Shown one piece after another: positions 46,884 to 58,452 of a stretch of 64,000 nt of DNA (positions within the stretch are counted from its first letter, which is position 1; the number at the start of each line of letters is the position of its first letter). The stretch is from Oscheius dolichura (lineage: Eukaryota; Nematoda; Chromadorea; Rhabditida; Rhabditidae), in contig OW051495.1 of assembly GCA_932521035.1 (NCBI GenBank), positions 8,928,001 through 8,992,000 on the forward strand, read 5' to 3'. The notes beneath the pieces were generated by a model. The model was not told where the DNA came from. It ran no database searches and was given only the letters and a program-made list of their open reading frames with translations. The position numbers and the translations under genes are program-made.

Positions 46884-49800
46884 ATGGGCTTGTCCAAAAA
46901 GAAGGAGATTGAGGAGGACTCCGAAAGCGATTCGCAGAAATCAAAGGAGAAGGAAGACGAGTTAGTTCGTTTGTTTTGTCACCTCAAACTGCACTTTCCG
47001 CCTGTCCAGCGAGAGGCTCCCACTCTCCGCGAAAAGTGGCTGATATTGCGCAATTTTCACTGCAAATGGGATAACTTTTGACAAAAAGAAACACCTGGTG
47101 AAATGGGTTTATATTTATATTGCGGCCGTTCTCCCGAGCACTGAGTGCAGCGGGGTATCGATCCTGGCAAAAAGAAGCCTGAACAACTCCCGGAAGGCTC
47201 CCGCAAGGTCACTGACTGGGCGCCGCCCCTCGTTGACTCACTCTATTCCCGCCGGCCATGGGCCAATACTTTGAAGCCGATCCGGTGAGGAAGGCTCTCC
47301 TCAACAAAAAGTTAGACCTTTTCACATTTGAATAAGTTACAAAGACCAGATTCACTCTCTTTTATCCCCAAATAGCCGAGTCTTTTCAGAGAGAATGTGC
47401 CCAGGGCCTCGCTGAATCAACTGGTAAGAGCCCCTCTCCTGCCAACCTCGTCCTTTTAGTTCCGCTATACGACCGGCTTCGACCGATTCCTGCTGCTCCT
47501 GGGATCATGTGTCGCCTGCGGCACCGGTGTCGGGATGCCCCTTCTTTCCATAATCATGGTCAGTTTAGCGACACCAAAGATCCTGACCGAGAATTTCACA
47601 ACGTTCAAATGACGCGGCCTCCCCGCGCAAAGACCAATAAACCCCTGACGCAACTATATTTGCAGGGGAACATATCACAAAACTTCATTGTGGCAATTGC
47701 TGGGATGCAGGATCCGAGATATACTAACAGTAAGGAAGATGGGAGAAAGAGGGGAAGAAGGTCGCATTTGCAGCCAGCGACCCCGACCACGACCCGTTCA
47801 AGAACCAGGTCCTCCACAACTTGACTCATGTCGTCGTCGAAAACTGTCTCAACTACGTCTACCTCGGGTGTGGTATCTTCGCGGCCGCCTCGATCCAGGT
47901 AGCAGATGGTTTTTAATTAGAGGTAATCAATTCAGGCATTGTGTTTCTTGATTGTTTGTGAGAATCTGGTGAACCGGCTGAGGAGGGAGTTCTTGAAGGC
48001 TATCCTCAGGCAGGACATTACGTGGTTCGACAAGAACCATTCAGGAACACTGGCAACAAAACTGTTCGAGTAAGAATGTGAAGAAATCTTGACACGAAAA
48101 GTATTTTTTAGCAATTTGGAGAGGGTCAAGGAAGGCACGGGAGACAAGGTCGGGCTGATGATTCAGTTTGTGGCCCAGTTCTTCGGTGGATTCATCGTGG
48201 CCTTCACCTATGACTGGAAATTAACCCTGATCATGATGGCTCTGGCCCCCTTCCTGGTCAGTTCGACTGGAGAGTGGATACCTCGTTTTAGATAATCTGT
48301 GGTGCTTTCATAGCCAAGCTGATGGCTTCGGCAGCCACCCAGGAGGCCAAGAAATACGCCGTGGCCGGAGCTATCGCCGAGGAAGTGCTGACCTGTATGA
48401 GAACGGTCATCGCCTTCAACGGACAGGAGTACGAATGCCAGAGGTGGGTTCTCGGAGGGATCTCCTGATGGACAATCTAGATACAACGAAGCACTGGCAG
48501 GGGGAAAGGCCACGGGCATCAAGAAGTCCCTCTATATCGGAGTCGGAATGGGCCTCACCTTCCTGATCCTCTTCTCGTCATATTGCCTTGCCTTCTGGGT
48601 CGGAACAGACTTCGTCGCCAAAGGGCAAATGGATGGCGGCACCGTTATGACGGTATTTTGTTTTGAAATGTGGTTATTTTCAAATTTTCAGGTATTCTTC
48701 TCTGTGATGATGGGCTCCATGGCACTGGGACAGGTACGCGCCTCTTTTCCATTTTCACTTTTATTCATTATCCTTTTTTGTCCGATTGATTCGGATTACT
48801 CTGACACGAAAGGGCAATACAACCTTTGAGGGTTGTCGGTCAAATCCTGGCCCGTGAAATCTCTATTAATTGATACTGTTTAGGCTGGCCCACAATTTGC
48901 TGTTTTGGGAACTGCCATGGGAGCTGCTGGTTCCCTATACCAGATTATAGACAGGGTATGTCTTTCTCCTCAAAGTGGTACAGATCTTTAGATTCCCGAC
49001 ATCGACGCCTACTCGACTGAGGGAGAACGCCCGACTAATCTGAAGGGAAAGGTCACAGTGAGGGATCTCCACTTCACGTATCCCACTAGGCCCGACGTCC
49101 CAATCCTAAAGGTACCCAGTTACTCAAAATCACTCTTATCCTCGGATTTTAGGGCCTCAGTTTTGAAGCATCCCCAGGTCAGACTGTGGCGCTGGTAGGA
49201 AGTAGTGGCTGTGGAAAGAGTACCATCGTCCAGCTGTTGTTGAGATATTATTCTCCAGAAAGTGGAGTGGTGAGGTCCTCCCCCTCCTGACGACTAACTT
49301 CGTTTAGATTTCCATCGACGACTACCCTATCGACGAACTCAACATCGAATTCCTCAGGAACTACATCGGAGTCGTCTCCCAGGAGCCGAATCTCTTCAAC
49401 ACCACCATCGAGCAGGTAGCCATTCTCCCGGACTAGAGAGAACCTCCTCGTTAGAATATCCGCTACGGTCGAGAAGATGTCACAGATTCCGAGATTGTAG
49501 CCGCCCTTCACAAAGCAAATGCCTACAATTTCGTCATGGGATTCCCCGATGTGAGCTGTCCACCAGCTCGACTGTAAAGAGATCTTTTAGCAATTGAAAA
49601 CACTGGTTGGAGACAGGGGAACACAGATGTCCGGAGGACAGAAACAGAGAATCGCCATTGCCAGAGCTCTCGTGAGAGATCCGAAGGTGCTTCTACTGGA
49701 CGAGGCCACCTCTGCTCTGGACGCTGAAAGCGAACATGTAGTACAACAGGCTCTGGACAACGTGGGTTTTTGGAATATTATCTAGGAAAGAGGGATTGTA

Positions 49801-52473
49801 GGCCTCGAGAGGACGGACGACAATTGTTATCGCCCACAGGCTGTCGACCATCCGAAACGCCGATAAAATCATTGTCATGAAAGCGGGAGAAGTGATGGAA
49901 GTCGGAAAACACGACGACCTTCTCGCGAAGAAAGGACTCTACCACGAACTGGTCAATGCCCAGGTATTCGTCGATGTGGAGGATCCGAGTAAGAGAAATA
50001 GTGGAGAGGATCAGTCGAGGACTTTTAGATGAGACCGCCAAGAGGAGAGGATCAGTGATGTCGGCCGGAAAGAGACGGGACTCCGAAGGCCAGAAGGAGA
50101 TGAGCCGACTTGAATCACAGATCTCGACAAAGCCAGGAGGCAAATCTGACGCAGCCCAACTGAAAGACCCTCAAAAGGATCTGGAGCGGTTGAAGAAAGA
50201 ACTGGAAGAGGAGGGGGCCGTCAAGGCCAACCTCTTCGGAATTCTCAAATACGCTCGCCCCGAATGGAAGTTCCTCATCATCGCTGTCATGTAAGCCGTC
50301 TGTCTCGTCTTTTTCAACTGGCTCTTTTAGTTCCTCGTCCATACAAGGCTGCGTCTTCCCCGCCTTCTCTCTCTTTTTCTCACAAATTATCCAGGCAAGA
50401 CCGCTCCAATCCAATAAACTTCTACACTCTTTCAGGTATTCAGCGAGACTGATACGAACAAGCTGAAGAGCGACGGCCACTTTTGGGCCTTGATGTTCCT
50501 CGTTTTGGGAGGAGTCGAGGCCGTGACAATGATCACTCAATGCTTCTTATTCGGTCTTTCTGCAGAGAGACTCACAATGCGTCTTCGATCCAAGGTCTTC
50601 CAAAACGTCATGAGAATGGACGGCTCCTACTTTGACATGCCAGTCCACTCCCCTGGAAAGATCTCCACCCGTCTGGCCACGGATGCTCCCAACGTCAAAT
50701 CGGTAAAAATTCCTCCCTGAACCTGTAATATGACCCGATTCAGGCTATCGACTATCGACTTGGCTCAGTCTTCGGTTGCTTCGTCTCTATTGGGTCTGGT
50801 ATCGGCATTGCGTTCTACTACGGCTGGCAGATGGCCCTGCTCGTGATTGCCATCTTCCCTCTTGCCGGAGTCGGACAGTCCATCCGAATGAGATATTTCT
50901 CCGGAAAAGCTGGCACAGAAGCAAAAGATATGGAGAACAGCGGAAAAGTAATCATTCCCCCTTTCCCTACTTACAAGTTTTTAGGTCGCCCTAGAGGCTA
51001 TTGAGAATATTCGCACGGTACAGGCCCTGACACTTCAGGTACCCAGTTTATTATATTTATATTCAAAACTCTATTCAGAAAAGACTATACGACCAATTCT
51101 GTCACTATTTGGATGGTCCCCACGCGATGAGAAAGAAACAGGCCTTCATCCAAGGTCTCTCCTACGGATTTGCGTCGTCCATCTTCTACTTCCTCTACGC
51201 CTCCTCATTCCGTTTCGGTCTCTACCTTATCGTCGACGGGCCCCATCTTCACCCGCTTAATGTTCTCAGGTACTCACTCCTTTCAATAGGTCTACCCCGG
51301 TTCAGAGTATTGTTCGCCATTTCCTTCACCTCCGGCAGTCTCGGATTTGCCAGTGCCTACTTCCCCGAGTACATCAAGGCCACTTTTGCCGGTGAGTCGT
51401 TGGTAGCCATGGTAATTATGTATCCTTGTAGCTGGTCTGATATTCAAGATGTTGGACGAAGAGCCAGGAATCGATAGTTTGACGGAAGGAGGAACAAAGC
51501 CGGAGATTTCCGGACACGTGAAACTGAATAGTGTTCATTTCCGATATCCTCAGCGGTCTGATGTCAGAATCTTCGAGGGCATCAATATCGACGTTTGTAC
51601 ACTTTAAAATGGCCTAAAGACGAATATTCAGGTAAAGCCGGGTCAAACTCTGGCTCTGGTCGGGCCAAGTGGGTGTGGAAAGAGTACAGTCATATCACTG
51701 ATGGAGAGATATTACGATCCATTGGATGGTTCAGTGGTAGGAGATTGGTTGGAGATGGGAAAATACGTTAATTTAGACTGTGGATGATGTGGACCTGCGA
51801 GGAATGAACCCGAGACATTTGCGCAGCCATATTGCTCTCGTGTCACAGGAACCCATCCTTTTCGACACTTCTATCAGGTAAAAAAAGGACTGAGAGACTC
51901 GGATACGCCGTCCTTCAGAGCTAATATCGTCTACGGTCTACTGAAGGGATCCGTCACCGAAGAGGATATCCTAGCGGCTGCGCAGAAGGCGAACATCCAC
52001 AAATTTGTATCGGAATTGCCAGATGTCAGTGCTCTTTTCAAGAAATTAGAGGAAAAACTTTTTAGGGATACAATACGCGGGTGGGAGACAAGGGAACACA
52101 GCTGTCGGGTGGTCAGAAGCAGAGGATTGCCATCGCGAGAGCCCTCATCCGGAATCCCAAAATCTTGCTCCTCGACGAGGCCACCTCCGCCTTGGACACG
52201 GAGAGCGAACGACTGGTACAGGAGGCTTTGGACAAGGCAAGCGAGGGACGAACTTGTCTCGTCGTCGCCCACCGCCTGTCCACTATCCAGGTAGTCTGAC
52301 CAGTTATCCATTTGTAAAATGGAATTTAGAATGCTGACCTCATAGTAGTTTGTAAGGAGGGCCAGGTAGTGGAGCAGGGAACTCATTTGGAGCTGATGGC
52401 CAAGCGCGGCGCCTACTGGGCACTTACCCAGAAGCAAAATATGGGTGTCACTGCAAATGAGGAACGGATGTAA
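46884..52473 (+). CDS. P-glycoprotein, ABCB-type multidrug transporter
   Basis: This is a full transporter (TMD-NBD-TMD-NBD), expected in the plasma membrane and exporting lipophilic xenobiotics by ATP hydrolysis. The start ATG 46884 gives an acidic N-terminus ([18 protein letters not shown]). A 430-nt intron leads to [20 protein letters not shown], the usual P-gp entry to helix 1. NBD1 has GSSGCGKST (about 49200), MSGGQKQ and [12 protein letters not shown] (about 49630-49720), and IAHRLST. A charged linker (about 50030-50210) is rich in K/R/E/S. NBD2 has GPSGCGKST (about 51665), LSGGQKQ and [12 protein letters not shown] (about 52095-52200), and VAHRLST. Both sites keep all catalytic motifs. 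More than 20 exons with introns of about 40 nt, many ending in TTTAG; about 1,300 residues. Nematode genomes carry many pgp genes and I cannot say which this is. Confidence 0.92.
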
Positions 52474-53110
52474 TACGGGGAAATATTCGCCGGTGATCTC
52501 ATGAGACTTTCAAATAAATATGATAAGACTAGACGAGGTTTATAACAAGTAGAGATAACAGCGACCCGTGGATGACTAGCAGTACAAGGTTCTTGTAGCT
52601 GTTCTGATTTTGTCTACAGGTAGGAGTTGACTACACCGGCTACAAAGCAGGAAAATATCCATAGAGTATTTGTGAGTTCTGTTTATTAAAGAGCGGGCCT
52701 CGTCATGCTGGTGGTCTTTCTCTCTCCCGCTCTTGTTATTGTTTGTTGGCGCCATTGATTGCAGCGCCAGCTGGAACACTTCCACCCGCTTTTTTGCTAT
52801 GTTTACCACGCTTTTCTGTGAATTTGCAGCGTTATTTTTGTCTAAAAACTTGGTTTCTTTGATTTGTAGTGTTAATTATTGGTTTCGAGAGGATTTCGGT
52901 TGTTTATTTTGCAATTTCAGATTGTTTTCTATGCGGAAAACGTCAAATTTGACCGTTTCTTTCGGGGAAACTCGAAACTGTATAATTTCAAGCAGAAATC
53001 AATTAATTTTGGTCTTTAAAAGCGAAATTCCGCCCAGATTATCCACGAATTGCTTCATTTTGGCTTTCCATTACCGATTTTCCTATCTAAAAATCGACAT
53101 TTCTCAATTT
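52474..53110. other. Flank between P-glycoprotein and SDR gene 2
   Basis: About 640 bases, with the P-glycoprotein 3' UTR (AATAAA at 52515-52520) and the SDR promoter. The T-rich stretch from 52840 to 53110 is typical of a nematode upstream region. No gene is seen. Confidence 0.45.
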
Positions 53111-53121
53111 TTGTTGTAGAA

Positions 53122-54363
53122 ATGTCTCTAGCTGGCAAAATAGCCGTCGTAACAGGAGCTTCTCGTGGAATCGGTCGCGGCATTGCCCTTCAATTGGGTA
53201 AAGCTGGAGCAACAGTCTACATTACTGGTAGAAAACCATCTGCAAGTCTCTCTTCTCAGGATGAGAGCCTCCCAAAATTGGAACAAACAGCTAAAGGTCT
53301 GTTTATCTCATGGTGAATTAAGCAGACAAGTTTTAGAAGTCAGTGAGAGAGGCGGAAGGGGCATTCCAGCCTATGTTGACCATTCGAATATGGTAGAAGT
53401 CAAGACATTTTTCGAGATGATTGAGAAAGATAATAATGGCCAACTGGATATTTTGGTCAACAACGCTTATTCTGCTGTCAAGGTAGGCGGCTCTTTACTT
53501 ATTCGAAAATCAAATAATTGCGGGAGCAGGACCTGACACTGTGATTCATTCTTTAGCTAAAAGCGTGTCTTCTGGGGGCCTTTAGTACGTTCTTCCAGAC
53601 AATTTCTGACAACATTGGTAAGAAGTTCTATGAATGCCCACCCGAGATGTGGGACGAGATGAACAATGTCGGGCTTCGGAATCATTACTACTGCTCGGTT
53701 TACGGGGCAAAGATGATGGCGAAGCAGAAGAAAGGCCTCATTGTGAATATTTCTTCCGCCGGGGGACTACAGTAACCCCTTCCATTATTCAAGTATTCAA
53801 TCCGTTTAGATACATTTTCAATGTTCCTTACGGCGTAGGAAAGCAGGCGTTGGATCGCCTCTCGGAGGATATGGCACTGGAGTTGAAGGATAAAAATGTG
53901 ACTGTCGTTTCTCTTTGGCCAGCTGCGGTCAAGACCGAAATCTCTACAAAATCTTATGAAACCACTGGAAAAGTAATGGGATCCGAAGACTTAGCCAGCA
54001 ATTTCAATGAAGGAGAATCTACCGAATATGCTGGAAAAGCCGTGGTAGCGCTGGCATCGGATCCGAAGGTAATCAACAAAACCGGAAAGATTCTGCTAAC
54101 AGCTGATATGGGAACGGAATACGGTTACAAGGATATTGACGGTGAGGCACGCTTTCCATTTGTTTCAACACTGAAGCATTTTCCCTGTGTGATTAAAATT
54201 TCTTTCAGGCAGCGACCCGATGAATATCAGATGCCTTCAGACGGCGTTACATCATCTCGGCTGGAAGAAAACCTCTCGATTTATCCCCAAATTCATTAAA
54301 GTCCCCGGAGTGGTAATTTGGGCATCGACAAGCAGATTCTACAAGTCGTACATCTTCTTTTAA
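53122..54363 (+). CDS. DHRS1-like short-chain dehydrogenase/reductase, gene 2
   Basis: Paralogue of the gene at 32.6 kb. Exons: 53122-53296, 53337-53482, 53599-53771, 53810-54141, 54209-54363. Motifs: VVTGASRGIGRGIALQLGKA, LDILVNNAYSAV, NISSAGG, catalytic YGVGKQALDR, and WPAAVKTE. The end LGWKKTSRFIPKFIKVPGVV corresponds to the DHRS1 C-terminal extension. Intron 1 of gene 1 is absent here, the other intron positions agree. All active-site residues (Ser, Tyr, Lys) are kept. AATAAA follows at 54485-54490. It converges on the Srg-like gene S1, whose stop is only 170 bases away. Confidence 0.85.
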
Positions 54364-54531
54364 TAGAACTGGCAAGAAGCGCTAACATAGAAACGCCAGT
54401 CCGTTTCTTCTGAATTCGTTTCGGGACCAATGCCTCGATATTTTTGACCGGTACTTTAAACTGTTTATTGTTTTTGTTGATCATAATAAATTATTGAGCT
54501 CAATAAAAATATTCAAACAAAATCAGCCAAA

Positions 54532-55637
54532 CTACCTGGTGATTGGTGACACCTTATTATGTTTGCTCCTATTTCCCAGAAACATTTTCTTCAGAAGCGC
54601 TCTCAAAACACGACTGCACGAGAACAGAAGATAGGGAGAACTGAAGGTCAACGCATCAGCAACATAGGGAAGAAGAAACTCCCCGACGGTTGTAAGAATG
54701 GGGATGTTCCAAGTACCGCCGCTAAGCATTGCTCCCTAAAAACTGAAAACTATAGGAATACGAGTCGAACAACCACGACAAAGGCAGCAAACAACTGAAC
54801 AAGAAAGTATAGTACACTGTAAATGAGAAGCCTTTTTTCAACTGCATCGTCGGGCGAATGGGCCTGAAACAGCATGGCGGTTATAGGTACACTTGTTTCA
54901 AAAACTCACGCGAGAATTGTAGACAACAAAGGTGGCAATCGTTAGCACAGTGCAGAGAGTAGTTATCACAGCCATTGACGGTATGATAAAGAGATTTACC
55001 ACCGGGTATACGTCCTATAAATATCAATCTTGTAAATCATCCTATCTTACAGGCAGACTGGTAAGTACGAAACAGTCTGTTTGTTCTACATACTCAAGTG
55101 AAACTGTAGAGGTAAGCCAGGGATAAGTGAAGGGAAAGGGTCCCAAGAAATTGAACATTATGAGAGGAAGAAACAGCCGCTTCCAAATCTGATTAATGTT
55201 GATTGCTGTTGGTTTTGTTTACCGCGTTATATTCCAAAGGAAAGAGGACTGCAGTAAACCGGTTGAATATTAGAGATAGGGCCATAAGGTACTGTACATA
55301 AGCCAGATGGAAGTACATGCAGCCGAAGAAGTTCAATCCGGGTACTTTTGACATCAATGGAGCAAGGATACAATCTTTACAAGTGATTCGTGGTAGTCGC
55401 AGGGTTATGAGTGAGTTGAAGTAGGTACACACATTCTGAACGCATTGAAGCTCAAGAAGGCGTTAGAAGCAGGGTCCCGCTAGGAAGACTCACAACAGCT
55501 GAATCAACGAGGATGATATTGAAATAAGATCCAAAGAAGAGCTTCTTGTTTCTAATTATTATGTAGGCTACCAGGGCGTACATAATGATGGAGAGAATTG
55601 AATAACTGGTAGTGATGATGAACTCGGTAGTGGTCAT
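54532..55637 (-). CDS. Srg-like serpentine chemoreceptor, copy S1
   Basis: Minus-strand 7TM receptor. Exon 1 (ATG 55637) has FIITTSYSILSIIMYALVAY and IIIRNKKLF; exon 2 has LPRITCKDCILAPL, VPGLNFFGCM and LIFNRFTAVLFPLEYN, the signature third helix and loop of Srg-type receptors; exon 3 starts IWKRLFLPLMMFN; later exons have IPSMAVITTLCTVLTIATFV, KRLLIYSVLYFLVQLFA and LPYVADALTFSSPYLLF, the seventh helix. All exons are open and about 330 residues result. One of several tandem paralogues. Such receptors sit on ciliated sensory endings; the ligand is unknown. Assignment to Srg rather than Srv or another group rests on the NRFTAVLFP..Y..IW pattern. Confidence 0.72.
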
Positions 55638-56328
55638 CCTAGAACACCGGCTGGTTAAAGCAGAGTGTTATACCAAACAGAGAAGAGCGTTTTAGCATTA
55701 AAAACAGAATGGAAGAGGAACAATATTTAAATATTGGTTTAAAAACTAACTTACCCGTTCTTGTGCAAGAAAGACGTATTGAGGCTACTAATAATAAAAT
55801 TAAGCCGGCATATGTTGCGAAGAATTCATGTTGAACTTGGCTCTAAATTGTCTGCGAAAAATATTGATGAAATTATCCCACACTACTACTAGTAGGGGGT
55901 AAATATGTTCGTAGAATTTGCTCATACCTTTCCACAGAAACGGTTTTGCAAGGCAAATGAGCACTCTTTAGATAGATCACTTTTTTCATTCAGATTGTTT
56001 GTGATTATCCGGCCAAAAGCTAAAACTCAGCATTTTCAATGCCTCAAAAATCATTTCCACTACTTTAAAGGAACTGTCAGGGACTGGGAGTTTCGTTCAC
56101 AAAGTTGTCTGATTCCGTTCACGGGTCCCGAAGCGATAGCGCGCCCGCCTTGTTATTATGTAGGGGATATAGCTCTTTCAATGTAATTTTTGACGCTGAT
56201 CCCGATGGTGCTTTCCATTTTTCATAAAAAAGCTACATTTGGCCTGTACGTATGTGTCTATATACCTGAACTATAGTAATCCGTCCCAGTCCCTGACAGT
56301 TCCTTTAATGATTTTATTTGAGGATCCT
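55638..56328. other. Flank between S1 and S2, containing a MITE
   Basis: Promoter side of S1 and 3' side of S2. Apart from the MITE at 56069-56304, no gene is seen. Confidence 0.5.
56069..56304. mobile_element. 236-bp MITE, copy 2, TTAA target duplication
   Basis: AGGAACTGTCAGGGACTGGG on the left and its inverse on the right pair perfectly; TTAA flanks both sides (56065-56068, 56305-56308). It shares the terminal repeat and an internal GATGGTG block with the copy at 45217. It ends only about 20 bases beyond the S2 stop. Confidence 0.85.
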
Positions 56329-57475
56329 TCATTGAGTAGAGATGACAACAACCGCCGTTATTTTATATTGCTTGCAGAGGTTCTTCTGAAGCTTTTTCTT
56401 CAGAAGACCTCGTAAAGCGGAGCTGCAGAAGAGCAGAATGTAAGGAGAACTGAAGGTCAGAGCATCGGAAACATAGGGGAGAAGTGTAGTCCCGATAGTA
56501 ACAAGGGATTGGATCTGCCAAACTTTCCCCCTATCGATAAGCATCTGAAACGAGACAATTTACGGAAATTGGAGATGAATCACCACAACAACGGTAGCAA
56601 ATAGCTGGATTAGGAAATAGATCACACTGTAGATGAGGAGTCTCGTTTCAATTGAATAGTCAGTTTTACGAGCCTGAAAGAGTAACGTGAGCCTCATTCC
56701 AAAGCTCACTTTATAACCGTAGACGATGAATGTGGTCGCAGTGAAAATAGTACACAGAATGGTTAGCACAATCATCGAGGCAACAAGTGTCACAGTTTGG
56801 ATTGGGATGAGCAGCTGTAAATAACACATGGTCTATTTAGGACCTCACAGGATAAGCTCGGATTCGAAAACTTGAACCCTCACTGCTTCAAACTTACGGA
56901 GTCAGTAGTAAGTATAAAGTTATCTACTGCGTCCACATAGACGAGCGAGACTTTCACGGTAAACCATGGATAAGTAATGGCGAATGGTCCTAGCAAATTG
57001 AACATCATGAGAGGGAAGAATAGACGATTCCAAATCTGAAAAAATAATATTCATTTCATATTTCTCTCTCTCCCTCTCTCACCGTCTTGTATTTCATAGG
57101 AAAAAGAACAGCAGTAAACCGGTTGAAGACGAGAGAAAGAATCATGAGGTACTGTACGTAAGCCAGATGGAAGTGCATGCAGCCGAAGAAGTTCAATCCG
57201 GGTACTTTTGACATCAATGGAGCGTGAAGACAATCATTACAGGTGATTCGTGGGAGACGCAGGGTTATCAGGGAGTTAATGTAGGTGTACACGTTCTGAA
57301 TACGCATTGAATCTGTTATAGAAAGGCTTACAACGGCTGAATCAATGAGGATGATATTGAAATAGGAACCAGAAAAGACTTTCTTGTTCCTGATTATTAA
57401 GTAGGCGACCAGGCCGTACATAATGACAGAGAGGATTGAATAACTAGTAGTAATGATAATCTCGGTATTGACCAT
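56329..57475 (-). CDS. Srg-like serpentine chemoreceptor, copy S2
   Basis: Exon 1 (ATG 57475) IIITTSYSILSVIMYGLVAY and LIIRNKKVFSGSYFNI; exon 2 NVYTYINSLITLRLPRITC, MSKVPGLNFFGCMHF and LVFNRFTAVLFPMKY; exon 3 IWNRLFFPLMMFNLLGPF; exon 4 SMIVLTILCTIFTATTFIVY; exon 5 TRLLIYSVIYFLIQLFA; exon 6 LPYVSDALTFSSPYILLF and LRGLLKKKLQ. Everything is open. It is closest to S3, with long stretches identical in exons 1-3. The stop at 56329 is next to a MITE. Confidence 0.74.
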
Positions 57476-57965
57476 CCTAGAAATGAATGACTATAGCAGC
57501 TGTTTATCAGAGATAGAGATGACGAACAATTTTAAATCAACTTCCGCTTTTGTGTACGTTTTTCAATCGCTGCTAATCGTTAGCAAGAAAAGAAAAAATT
57601 GATGAAATTACCCCCGCGCTACTCCGGATTATAAGTGCAAAATCCACCTATTATATAACTAGTATGCCTCGTTGGGATTAGTTTATCTCGGTGAAAAAAA
57701 AGTTGACCGTCGACTTTTCTGCTTCTCTAACTGTTTGCTTTCGACCGTCGGATTTGCATAAACGACAGGTATCCCAGACTTGGAGACACACAGACGTCTG
57801 CCGATTATTAGGGTAGGATTTGCAATACTTTTGCAAACTAAAAAAAACGATTTGCAAACTGTAAAGGCTTATCCCTTATTAAACGTCCGACAGTCAAGGT
57901 GAACTGACGCTTTGTCAAGGGTTCTGTGTGTCACCGGTCGAAATGACCATTTTCCTTGACTTCGG
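57476..57965. other. No gene seen
   Basis: Upstream region of S2. It contains GACCGTCGAC and TTTCGACCGTCGG motifs (57700-57750) resembling the GTCGA-rich block at 9045-9135; I cannot tell whether these are related repeats. Confidence 0.3.
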
Positions 57966-58452
57966 TCATTCTCCTCCACTGACTGGCACGGTGCTTCGGA
58001 GAAGACGGGAGAACGTTGCCGGGGTGGAGAGCACGCGGGAGAATGTAGAATAGGAGGAGAACGTTTTCGGGAAGAGAAGTACAGACCCCATCACAGAGGC
58101 AAGAACTTGGCCATGTGTCTCGGGGAGGCTCGAACGATTGAGCTTCTCATCCTGCTCCCGTTCACGGACCAACGTTTCCGGGCGGGAGGAAATCATTCTC
58201 GAGACGATATAGAAGGGGATGTCTAGTCGGCTTTATATCAGCGGCTAACCAACAATTACGTAGGGGACAAGGGCAATTATGACGATAATAAGGTTCTGTG
58301 TTCGATTCTGCCTCTTCAGAGAAGAGAATAATGGCAAAACTGGAATGAATCAGAGAAAGGACAGTGGGTATTATGGAGGAAGCGGGAGAGGAGTTAGCGA
58401 AGAAGTGAGCGGTAACTTGGATTAAGATTTTATTCTTATCGTTGACGATAAA
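57966..58452 (-). promoter_or_regulatory. Displaced receptor promoter with a chimeric short frame
   Basis: 58193-58340 is a near copy of the region upstream of S5 (63189-63335), including the TATA-like GATATAAAG (minus strand), up to and including the first bases of the start codon region, ATGATTTC. Past this the sequence is not receptor-like: a 76-residue charged frame (58196-57966, MISSRPETLVREREQDEKLN) follows. It is either a promoter relic left by rearrangement or a chimeric new gene. The rest of the interval up to S3 has no gene. Confidence 0.5.

Noticed and set aside
46731..47081. Longer N-terminus for P-glycoprotein from an upstream ATG at 46731
   Set aside because: The AG acceptor three bases before ATG 46884 and the usual P-glycoprotein N-terminal length favour the inner start.
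58290..58320. tRNA T-arm-like GTTCGATTC at 58.3 kb and its copy at 63.3 kb
   Set aside because: No pairing acceptor, D or anticodon arm around it; the match is part of the duplicated receptor promoter.
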